Source: CAYFSC01 sp964345695 (GTDB lineage Bacteria; Bacteroidota; Rhodothermia; Rhodothermales; Salinibacteraceae). Taken from it: a DNA stretch of 9,132 nucleotides. Where the stretch lies: contig CAYFSC010000124.1 of NCBI GenBank assembly GCA_964345695.1, positions 1 through 9,132 on the forward strand, read 5' to 3'. Of this stretch, positions 1 to 5,628 are shown piece by piece. Both the position numbers and the translations under genes were made by a program. The notes below the pieces were generated by a model. It saw only the letters and a list, made by a program, of their open reading frames with translations. It was not told the origin of the DNA and made no database searches. Position 1 is the first letter of the stretch, and each line of letters opens with the position of its first letter.

Positions 1-173
1 TGTATAACCCTCTGCTGCTCTGTCCGTCGTCATTCTCCGTGTTGACGCGATCTCGAACCTCTCTGGCAGTCGGCCCTCGCTTCCTCCGCGTGGGCCGAGA
101 TGACAAGCGTTGAACGGGTTCGGAGATCGCGATTGCGACCCGAAACAAACAGGGCTGACGCGGTACGACAACG

Positions 174-208
174 AAACGCCCGCCGAGACAACCTCGGCGG
201 GCGTTTTT
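174..208 (+). terminator. Strong factor-independent terminator (possibly bidirectional)
   Basis: Two perfectly complementary arms (174-187 and 193-206, core CGCCCGCCGAG / CTCGGCGGGCG) enclose the 5-base loop ACAAC. On the plus strand the stem runs into a T-rich tail (TTTTTGTTTG), the classic intrinsic terminator layout. On the minus strand the tail is poorer (TTTCGTTGT) but could still work. It probably ends a plus-strand transcript that enters from the left of the window; the last coding part of that gene is not recognisable in 1-173. Confidence 0.85.
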
Positions 209-235
209 GTTTGTGAGCCAATGGGCCGCCGCCTG

Positions 236-394
236 CCGGTGCGGATACGACGGCTGCAGCGATCCGGCCGTGGATCCGTCCGGCAGCGACCATTCGATCG
301 CGGTCGGCTGTCCGGGACCGCCGGGGTTCCTCCAGTAGCTGTGCCAGCCGTCCTCCATCTCGAGGCGCATCGGGCCCGATTGCCCTCCGCCCGC
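236..394 (-). pseudogene. Remnant of a DsbD-type N-terminal domain (thiol:disulfide interchange protein)
   Basis: Read on the minus strand, this stretch encodes about 50 residues with the unmistakable signature of the periplasmic N-terminal domain of DsbD-like reductases: MRLEMEDGWHSYW, then RNPGGPGQPTAIEW, then SLPDGSTAG and finally YPHR. In the family this segment reads roughly GWHTYWxNPGDSGxPT followed by a W-x-LP-x-G-x-x-AG stretch. DsbD passes electrons from the cytoplasm to periplasmic disulfides and usually exceeds 500 residues. Here there is no signal peptide, no membrane domain and no thioredoxin domain. The frame is bounded upstream by a TAG at 518-520, inside the divergent nucleotidase gene, and stays open to the left edge, but family likeness ends after YPHR and the frame then crosses the terminator at 174-208. 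In the neighbouring frame the next residues read GGGPLAH, which might continue the family's GPL segment and hint at a frameshift. I read it as a decayed fragment; a short expressed peptide is less likely. Confidence 0.7.
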
Positions 395-488
395 TGTGGA
401 ATTCCATAACACGGACCGTGAAGCAAACCGCGGATTCGTCGGTACAGGGGACCCTTGTTCGATTGCTTTTTGCTGACTTCGGTTTTGT

Positions 489-1982
489 ATGGACACCCTT
501 GAACCCGCTCGCGGCCTCTACTGCAACCGCACCTTGAACCTGCGGGGCATTCGTGCCATCGGGTACGACATGGACTACACGCTCGTCCATTACCACATGC
601 GGGCGTGGGAGCGCCGGGCGTACCGCTATATCAAGGAAGGGCTCCTCGCCAAAGGATGGCCCGTAGAAGAGTTAACGTTCGACCCGGACCTCGTTATCCG
701 CGGGCTTATCATCGACACGGACCACGGCAACGTCGTGAAGGCCAACCGCTTCGGCTACGTGAAGCGCGCCTTTCACGGCACCGACGCGCTCAGCTACGAC
801 ACGCAGCGGCAAACGTACCAGCGCACGCTCGTCGACCTGGGGGAAGACCGCTGGTATTTTCTCAACACGCTCTTTTCCATCTCCTCGGCGTGCATGTACA
901 TGCAACTCGTGGACCTGCTGGACGCCGGCAAGCTGCAGGGCTCCATGGGCTACGTGGGCCTCTACGATGAGGTGCAACAGACGCTTGATGAGGCCCACAT
1001 GGAGGGGCGGCTCAAGAAGGAGATCATCAACCACCCCGAGCGCTTCGTCGACCTCGACCCCGAGATGCCGCTCGCGCTCCTCGACCAGAAGGAAGCCGGA
1101 AAAAAGCTGCTTCTGATCACCAACTCGGAGTGGGACTATGCGCAGCCCATGCTGCAGTACGCGTTCAACCAGTTTCTGCCCGAGGGCATGACGTGGCGCG
1201 ACGTGTTCGACATTTCGATCGTGGGCGCGCGCAAACCGGACTTCTTCTCGGTGCGGATGCCGGCGTTCCGTGTCGTCAACGACGACGGACTGCTGCGCGA
1301 ACACAAGACCGGCTCGCTGGAGGAGGGCTGCGTGTATGTGGGCGGCAACGCCCCGCTCGTCGAGGAAAGCCTCGGCCTGACCGGCGAGGAGATTCTTTAC
1401 GTGGGCGACCACCTGTTTGTCGACGTCAACATCTCGAAGAAGGTGCTGCGGTGGCGCACGGCCCTCGTTGTGCGCGAGCTGGAGGCCGAAATCGATGCCT
1501 TCCAGAAGTTCGCAGAGCAGCAGGAACAGCTCACCGAAAAGATGGCGCGCAAGGAGCAACTGGAGTCCGAGTACTCCTCGAAGCGGCTCCAACTCCAGCG
1601 GATGAAGGACGGATACGGGCCCTGTGAGCCCTGCGACCCCGACACGGTGGAGGCGGAGATGAAGCGCATCCGCGAGCGTCTCGTGAACCTCGACGAGGAG
1701 ATTGCGCCGCTGGCCAAGGCGTCCAGCCGCCTCGTCAACGAAAACTGGGGGCCGCTCATGCGCACCGGCAAGGACAAAAGCCTCTTTGCCCGGCAGGTAG
1801 AACGCTACGCCGACGTCTACACCGGGCGCGTGTCCAACTTCTTGCACCACACGCCCTTCATCTATCTCCGCTCCCACCGGGGCAGTCTCCCGCACGACGA
1901 GGCCGCCGAACACAATCCGGAGTACGAGACCCTCACGTCCGGCTACGAATGGGACGCCACGACCGCGAAAGAGCGGGGATAG
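489..1982 (+). CDS. HAD-IG family 5'-nucleotidase (IMP/GMP-specific type)
   Basis: A 497-residue cytosolic enzyme of the HAD superfamily, related to eukaryotic cytosolic purine 5'-nucleotidase II. The family dephosphorylates purine mononucleotides such as IMP and GMP and so takes part in purine salvage and balance. All four HAD motifs are visible: nucleophile and acid/base D27 and D29 in GYDMDYT, motif II T211 in LLITNS, motif III K249 in GARKPD, and motif IV D307 and D312 in VGDHLFVDV. The N-terminal CNRTLNLRGIRAIGYD segment is typical of the family, which supports the ATG at 489. After the catalytic core, residues of about 338-412 are predicted coiled coil, broken by a CEPC motif (C379, C382), followed by a conserved C-terminal tail. 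No Shine-Dalgarno motif precedes the start. The gene is single and converges on the minus-strand run to its right. The family call is sure; the exact substrate is inferred. Confidence 0.94.
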   Translation: MDTLEPARGLYCNRTLNLRGIRAIGYDMDYTLVHYHMRAWERRAYRYIKEGLLAKGWPVEELTFDPDLVIRGLIIDTDHGNVVKANRFGYVKRAFHGTDALSYDTQRQTYQRTLVDLGEDRWYFLNTLFSISSACMYMQLVDLLDAGKLQGSMGYVGLYDEVQQTLDEAHMEGRLKKEIINHPERFVDLDPEMPLALLDQKEAGKKLLLITNSEWDYAQPMLQYAFNQFLPEGMTWRDVFDISIVGARKPDFFSVRMPAFRVVNDDGLLREHKTGSLEEGCVYVGGNAPLVEESLGLTGEEILYVGDHLFVDVNISKKVLRWRTALVVRELEAEIDAFQKFAEQQEQLTEKMARKEQLESEYSSKRLQLQRMKDGYGPCEPCDPDTVEAEMKRIRERLVNLDEEIAPLAKASSRLVNENWGPLMRTGKDKSLFARQVERYADVYTGRVSNFLHHTPFIYLRSHRGSLPHDEAAEHNPEYETLTSGYEWDATTAKERG

Positions 1983-2007
1983 CGGTTCGGGTCATGGCCT
2001 CGGTGCG

Positions 2008-2022
2008 TGCACGGGCCGTGCA
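2008..2022. terminator. Possible bidirectional hairpin between convergent genes
   Basis: A 15-base palindrome, TGCACGG-G-CCGTGCA, lies in the 43-base gap between the stop of the nucleotidase gene and the stop of the opposing small gene. Its place suggests a shared terminator, but no T-tract follows on either strand, so a classical intrinsic terminator is not shown. Confidence 0.35.
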
Positions 2023-2025
2023 GAG

Positions 2026-2370
2026 TCAGGCCCGTACGCGGTTGGACCGGAGGGCCCGGACGCGGTCTTCGATGGCAGATGGGGAGAGCGACGTGCGGCG
2101 GACGACGAATGCGTCCTCGCTTTCGCTGCTGTCCTCGACGCGAAACTGCCCGGTGAAGACGACCTCGTCATCGTCAAGGGGCGCGGTCCACCGGCATTTG
2201 GGCTGGCCGTCGTTGTACAGCCCCCGCACGTCGTAGACGAGCCCGCAGAGGGCCGGCTCCTGGGGCCGGTCGATGATCTCCTGGGCAACACTTTTGGCCA
2301 CGAGAAGCAGGTCCTCGCGGGTGAATCCGATGGTGTCGAAGATGAGGCGCGCCTCTTTGCCGATCGTCAT
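2026..2370 (-). CDS. Small acidic protein of unknown function (114 aa)
   Basis: I do not recognise this protein. It begins MTIGKEARLIFDTIGF, has no signal peptide or membrane segment, and is probably cytosolic. The first third looks helical (LLLVAKSVAQEII). The middle looks like beta strands (LCGLVYDVRGLYNDG, then WTAPLDDDEVVFTGQFRVED) with many acidic residues. The C-terminal third is helical and basic (SPSAIEDRVRALRSNRVRA). The open frame extends upstream to 2463, but that extension is arginine-rich and low in likelihood, so I chose the ATG at 2370. It lies 191 bases downstream of the MFS gene on the same strand, with a possible hairpin between them, so it could be co-transcribed or have its own promoter. 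Balanced composition compared with the shadow frames supports a real gene; function is open. Confidence 0.62.
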   Translation of the reverse strand: MTIGKEARLIFDTIGFTREDLLLVAKSVAQEIIDRPQEPALCGLVYDVRGLYNDGQPKCRWTAPLDDDEVVFTGQFRVEDSSESEDAFVVRRTSLSPSAIEDRVRALRSNRVRA

Positions 2371-2489
2371 GGGTCGGTGCGTTGTGAGTCCGAAAGAGAG
2401 GAATAGACGCCGATCCGAACCGTCCCGAATCGACGACCGGTCCGCCGCGCGAGGCGCCTCCAACGGGATCGTTACGCCCTAGACGGGTC

Positions 2490-2512
2490 GTAGGGGATTC
2501 GTAACCCTCTAC
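2490..2512 (-). other. Imperfect stem-loop between the MFS gene and the small gene
   Basis: On the plus strand GTAGGGG (2490-2496) faces CCCTCTAC (2505-2512) across an 8-base loop, giving a 7-pair stem with one bulged base. A related sequence, GGGATCGTTACGCCCTAGA, precedes it at 2465-2483, so the element looks like a diverged pair. No T-tract follows on the minus strand. It might be an mRNA-processing or weak termination structure between the two genes. Confidence 0.3.
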
Positions 2513-2561
2513 GGAGGCCCGTCCCTCCCGTCGCGCCGGACCTCGCGCCGCACGCACGGGA

Positions 2562-3776
2562 TCACGAGGCCACCGTCGGACGCGGCCGGAGCGCCAGCCA
2601 TCCGCTGACGAGGGCGGCGAGGGCGCCGAAGGCGGCCAGCAGGAGGAAGAGGGCGGTTGGACTCACATACTGAAGCAGGGTCCCCGCCAGCGCCGCGCCG
2701 AGCGCCCCGATGCCGAAGACGCCGAGGTACGTGAAGCCGTACGAGAGGCCGCGTACACGGGTCGGGGTGTAGAGCGCGACGGTGGCCTGATAGAGCGGCT
2801 GCACGAGGAACAGCACGAACCCGAGCGCCACGCTGATCGCAACGAGGCCCGCCGTGCCGGTGCGGGCCACAGGCAGAAAGGCTGCGGCGATGCCCGTGAG
2901 GGCGAGAAAGGCGACCGCCATCGCTCGCTCGGTGCGCATCCAGTCTGTGAGGCGCCCGCCTACGTACTGCCCACCGATGCCCACCATAAGCAGGCCGGCA
3001 TAGACGTAGCGCCCCGGTTCCAAATCGACCGGCAGGTCGAGAGTCACGAGCGGCGTGAGGAGCTCCGGGAGGAAGGTGAGCGCGCCCCGGTAGTAGAGGC
3101 CGGAGAGCATGACGATGGCGAAGACGGCCGCGAAGCCCGTGGCAAAAAGCTGGCGCGACGATCTCCACAGGTGCCGCTGGGGCGAGGCCGCCGGGGCCGC
3201 GTTGGTGTCGGGTGCCTCCGCCGCATGCTCGTCGAAGGCGGCGCGGGCGGCGTACACCGTCGCCACGGCCGCAGGGAGCGCGAGCACGGCCGTCACCCAC
3301 TGCCAGTCGAGCCCGATGAGAAGGAGGGCTGTCAGCAGCGGGCCGAGGGCGATGCCGGCGTTGCCCGCCATCCCGTGCAGGGCGAACGCGTGGCCCCGGG
3401 CCTGCACTCCCGTGCTGATGAGCGACAGGCCGGCCGGGTGGTACAAGCTGGCGGCGGCGCCCCATGCCACGAGGGCGATCGTGATCGTCCACACGTTCTG
3501 CGCCAGGCTCAGCAGGCCGAAGGCCACGCCCATTCCTGCCAGGCAGGCGACGATCAGGCGCCGGGAGCCGAGGCGATCGACCAAGATGCCGCTCGGCAGC
3601 GCGCCGATCCCGAAGAGCGCGTATCCGGCCATGGCGGCCGCGCCCAGCACCGAGGTCGACACCTCCAGCTCGGCAAGCCAGACCGTCATTAAGATGGGGA
3701 TTGACAACTCGTAGGTGTGCACCATCGCGTGGCCAATCATCACGAGGCCCACGATGGCGCGGTCGTTGGCGTTCAT
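2562..3776 (-). CDS. MFS transporter (major facilitator superfamily, drug/sugar efflux-like)
   Basis: A 404-residue inner-membrane secondary transporter of usual MFS length with about twelve hydrophobic segments. Loop 2-3 carries the MFS signature GILVDRLGSRR (residues 63-73, with D67 and G70). LYHPAGLSLIS (111-121) and HGMAGNAGIALGPLL (134-148) resemble the fosmidomycin-resistance (Fsr)-like group and the motif-C antiporter region. A hydrophilic central loop at about residues 190-215, with acidic and alanine-rich sequence, separates the two six-helix halves. This points to proton-coupled export or uptake of a small molecule, but the substrate cannot be read from the sequence. The ATG at 3776 sits directly before the first helix and fits the family; no Shine-Dalgarno motif is seen. 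It lies 111 bases downstream of the lipoprotein gene on the same strand, so co-transcription is possible. Confidence 0.92.
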   Translation of the reverse strand: MNANDRAIVGLVMIGHAMVHTYELSIPILMTVWLAELEVSTSVLGAAAMAGYALFGIGALPSGILVDRLGSRRLIVACLAGMGVAFGLLSLAQNVWTITIALVAWGAAASLYHPAGLSLISTGVQARGHAFALHGMAGNAGIALGPLLTALLLIGLDWQWVTAVLALPAAVATVYAARAAFDEHAAEAPDTNAAPAASPQRHLWRSSRQLFATGFAAVFAIVMLSGLYYRGALTFLPELLTPLVTLDLPVDLEPGRYVYAGLLMVGIGGQYVGGRLTDWMRTERAMAVAFLALTGIAAAFLPVARTGTAGLVAISVALGFVLFLVQPLYQATVALYTPTRVRGLSYGFTYLGVFGIGALGAALAGTLLQYVSPTALFLLLAAFGALAALVSGWLALRPRPTVAS

Positions 3777-3864
3777 GCCGCTGCGTGTGGCGGGAGCACG
3801 AAAAGAGGCGAGGCAGGATCTGTACCGAAGTGCAGCCCCGGAGATTCGGGCGTCGGGACCCCAG

Positions 3865-3876
3865 GGGCCCGGGCCC
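3865..3876. repeat. 12-base perfect palindrome after the lipoprotein gene
   Basis: GGGCCCGGGCCC lies 11 bases beyond the stop codon of the lipoprotein gene, in the gap before the MFS gene. It could fold into a short GC hairpin at the end of the lipoprotein message, but there is no T-tract, and such sequence arises easily in GC-rich DNA. Confidence 0.3.
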
Positions 3877-3887
3877 GCCGGCCGCCG

Positions 3888-4400
3888 CTACGGATCCATC
3901 CCGAACTCCGCGCGAAGGTCGTCCACATCGCCCTGCACGGGAATGCGGAGAAGCTGGAGGAAGTCTTCCTCGTCGCCGTCGTTGGCGCGCATCCGCAGGC
4001 CCGCGGCCTCCGAGACCGTGTAGAACAGCTCAATGCTGGGCCCCGAGTCCGGGAAGAGGGTGATCTGGTCGTCATCGCTGTCGAGGAAAAAGGTCCCCTG
4101 CACGAAGAGGTCCTGCTCCGTCCCCTCGGCCTGGCCGATGACCGTGAAGAACTCGTTGCCCGATCCGTCCTCGCGCAGAGTCAGGACGAGCCGGTCGTAC
4201 TGTGCGTTGAGCTGCGTCTTGATCGACACGTTGTCGACGACCAGGTCTTGAACGCGCCACGATCCGAGTAGGAGATCGAGATCCTCGTCGCGGTCCTCGT
4301 CGTCCAGCAGGTCGCAGCCTGCCGTCAGGACCGGAAGGGCGAGCACTGCGGCGGCCACCGGAAGCCATCGGGCGATCCGAAGAAAAGCGGGTGCATGCAT
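3888..4400 (-). CDS. Small lipocalin-like lipoprotein (170 aa)
   Basis: The N-terminus is a lipoprotein signal peptide: basic residues R8 and R11, a hydrophobic core and the lipobox LTAGC with the lipidated Cys at position 29. Residues 30-42 contain nine Asp/Glu out of thirteen. The mature part starts LLGSWRVQDLVVDN, with a GxW motif (46-48) as in lipocalins, and continues as alternating beta strands (YDRLVLTLREDGSG, DLFVQGTFFLDSDDDQITLFP, SIELFYTVSE). This is like the small lipocalin-like lipoproteins common in Bacteroidota, so a beta-barrel that binds a ligand or serves the envelope is likely, with unknown ligand. The open frame continues upstream to 4700, but that extension is proline/arginine-rich and crosses a terminator, so the ATG at 4400 before the signal peptide is the start. 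The strong terminator at 4573-4614 separates it from the gene upstream, so it probably has its own promoter. Confidence 0.78.
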   Translation of the reverse strand: MHAPAFLRIARWLPVAAAVLALPVLTAGCDLLDDEDRDEDLDLLLGSWRVQDLVVDNVSIKTQLNAQYDRLVLTLREDGSGNEFFTVIGQAEGTEQDLFVQGTFFLDSDDDQITLFPDSGPSIELFYTVSEAAGLRMRANDGDEEDFLQLLRIPVQGDVDDLRAEFGMDP

Positions 4401-4572
4401 GACGCCGAGAGCGGCTGTGAGGGGAGACGTAAACGGTGCATGGGGCAGGGCCCGGCTCGGGTGCGGAGAGGCGGCCTCCGCCCAAGTGCTACAGATAACT
4501 TCTACGGGCGACCGTTGAGTTCTGTCCACGCACGCCGCGATACACCGACCGTCCGGTTCCCTACGGGCCCAC

Positions 4573-4614
4573 AAAAAAAGCGCCCTCCGCCCGGCGCAAA
4601 CCGGGGGAGGACGC
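4573..4614 (-). terminator. Factor-independent terminator of the HEAT-like gene
   Basis: On the minus strand the arm at 4614-4601 (GCGTCCTCCCCCGG) pairs with 4594-4580 (CCGGGCGGAGGGCGC), with one bulge and one G-T pair, around a 6-base loop. Seven T residues follow at once (4579-4573). It lies 27 bases beyond the stop of the gene at 4642-5121 and cleanly ends that transcript before the lipoprotein gene. Confidence 0.92.
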
Positions 4615-4641
4615 TGGGTCGGTGGATACGGAGGCTCGGAA

Positions 4642-5121
4642 TCAGGTTCGGCGGTTCCACACCACACGCTCGACGAACCGCTCGGTCTCTTCCTCCGCAC
4701 GGTCGAGGCGGTACTGCGCCGCGGCCCGCTTGCACAGGCGGCGCACCCGTGCGTTCTCCATCTCGGCAGCGGCGGCGTGCAACTGCTTCATCGCCTGCGG
4801 CGTGCCGACGCGGTAGAGGGCCGACACGGCCATGACGCGAACGGCCTCGGAGGACCCGCTTGTTACGACGGCGAGCAGCGGCTGCTCCACCGGGCGAAAG
4901 AAGGACCGGCCGTAGTCCTCTGCGCGTGCGAACTGGAACACGAGCTGAAGGCCGCGCTCCTGAATGTGCGCCGCGTCGGACTGCAAGAGGTGCACGATCT
5001 GCTGCTGCAGTCGCTCTTCCGGGACCGGGTGCGACGGAGCGTCGGCCTGGGCCGGACGGGCGGGCAGCGTGAGGACGATTAGGGTGAGAAGGGCAACGAT
5101 CGTGCGAGTCCAGGTCTTCAT
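4642..5121 (-). CDS. Secreted HEAT-like helical-repeat protein (159 aa)
   Basis: The N-terminus is a clear Sec signal peptide: MKTWTR, a hydrophobic core (IVALLTLIVLTL) and a likely cleavage site after PAQA at residue 26. The mature part is almost all helix. Residues of about 33-60 (EERLQQQIVHLLQ and following) and 78-120 (PLLAVVTSGSSEAVRVMAVS, then ALYRVGTPQAMKQLHAA) have the two-helix pattern of HEAT repeats, and the tail (RLCKRAAAQYRLDRAEEETE) is basic and charged. Such proteins usually bind other proteins, here in the periplasm; the partner is unknown. The ATG at 5121 was chosen because it starts the signal peptide; the open frame reaches 5229, but that part is not protein-like. A strong terminator follows 27 bases after the stop, so the gene appears to be its own transcription unit. 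A long perfect palindrome lies 32 bases upstream of the start. Confidence 0.82.
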   Translation of the reverse strand: MKTWTRTIVALLTLIVLTLPARPAQADAPSHPVPEERLQQQIVHLLQSDAAHIQERGLQLVFQFARAEDYGRSFFRPVEQPLLAVVTSGSSEAVRVMAVSALYRVGTPQAMKQLHAAAAEMENARVRRLCKRAAAQYRLDRAEEETERFVERVVWNRRT

Positions 5122-5153
5122 GGGCGAGGATTGGGTTGTGATCGAATCAGCGA

Positions 5154-5173
5154 TGGGCCTGCGAGCAGGCCCA
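5154..5173. promoter_or_regulatory. 20-base perfect palindrome upstream of the HEAT-like gene
   Basis: Arms TGGGCCTGC (5154-5162) and GCAGGCCCA (5165-5173) are exact inverted copies around the two central bases GA. The element is 32 bases upstream of the minus-strand start at 5121. It could be an operator for a dimeric regulator or a hairpin in the mRNA leader. No T-tract follows on the minus strand, so it is not a simple terminator. Confidence 0.5.
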
Positions 5174-5628
5174 GATCCCTCATCGGATCCACTGCGCCCT
5201 ACGTCACCTGCACGAGAATGTGGCGACATTGTGTGATGAAAAGGTGGAGTTTCGGCGAACAGAACTTGGAGGAAGCGTTTTCAGCAGCCCGGAATCGCTT
5301 TTCGTTGCATTGCCTTTACACGGCGCTAGAGACCGATTTTCCGGCGTTAGCGCTTCCGGGCGGTTTGGGGCGGCCAGGCGATTTGCCGAAGACAGGCGTC
5401 TCCAGATCCGGCCCGCCCCGTGACTCCGGGTGCGTTTGGCTTCCCAACATGTTCTCAAGAAAACAAAAAATTCAGTGCGCAAAAAACGAGTAGGTATTGA
5501 ATCAAACATCTCGTTCCGATGCGTGAAATCTCCGTAGGCCGGTTTCCTGGAAGGACGAGCGACGGACCCCAACCGGCTGGCGTTCGTGGACGGAAGCGGT
5601 CGTCTGCCCGTGCACGTTTCATCCGACG
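5174..5628. other. Divergent intergenic region with AT-rich core
   Basis: These 455 bases separate the divergent HEAT-like and MATE genes. I find no convincing gene: the open frames in all six readings have no signal peptide, no family motif and arginine/serine-rich composition. The stretch of about 5225-5530 is far richer in A and T than the flanking coding DNA, with A-tracts at about 5460-5490, which fits a promoter region for both genes. I could not find a clean match to the Bacteroidota -7 motif TAnnTTTG, so no promoter is called. Confidence 0.6.
5538..5577 (+). other. Possible structured leader of the MATE gene
   Basis: GCCGGTT (5538-5544) is the exact inverse of AACCGGC (5571-5577). 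Inside it TCCT (5545-5548) faces AGGA (5552-5555) across a 3-base loop, stacked directly on the outer stem. The element ends 51 bases before the MATE start codon. It could be a folded mRNA leader; it matches no riboswitch class I know, and chance folding is possible. Confidence 0.3.

Noticed and set aside
50..170. tRNA-like GGTTCGA and GGTTCGG motifs
   Set aside because: The flanking bases do not form a T-arm stem, and no acceptor stem or anticodon arm could be assembled on either strand.
410..420. Short palindrome CACGGACCGTG upstream of the nucleotidase gene
   Set aside because: An 11-base palindrome is easily expected by chance in GC-rich DNA and has no other support as an operator.
30..596. 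188-codon minus-strand open frame across the left non-coding region
   Set aside because: It is arginine-rich, overlaps the nucleotidase start and crosses a terminator. The real coding relic here is in a different frame of the same strand.
672..1913. 413-codon minus-strand open frame opposite the nucleotidase gene
   Set aside because: The plus strand carries all catalytic motifs of a known family; the antisense translation shows no family features.
2509..3492. 327-codon minus-strand open frame overlapping the MFS gene
   Set aside because: It is arginine- and proline-rich, out of frame with the clear transporter, and has no hydrophobic helices.
5455..5623. Possible 55-residue minus-strand peptide ending in a hydrophobic stretch
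   Set aside because: Only the last few residues (LVFCALNFLF) look membrane-like, there is no family match, and they come from an A/T-tract that gives Phe and Leu by composition.
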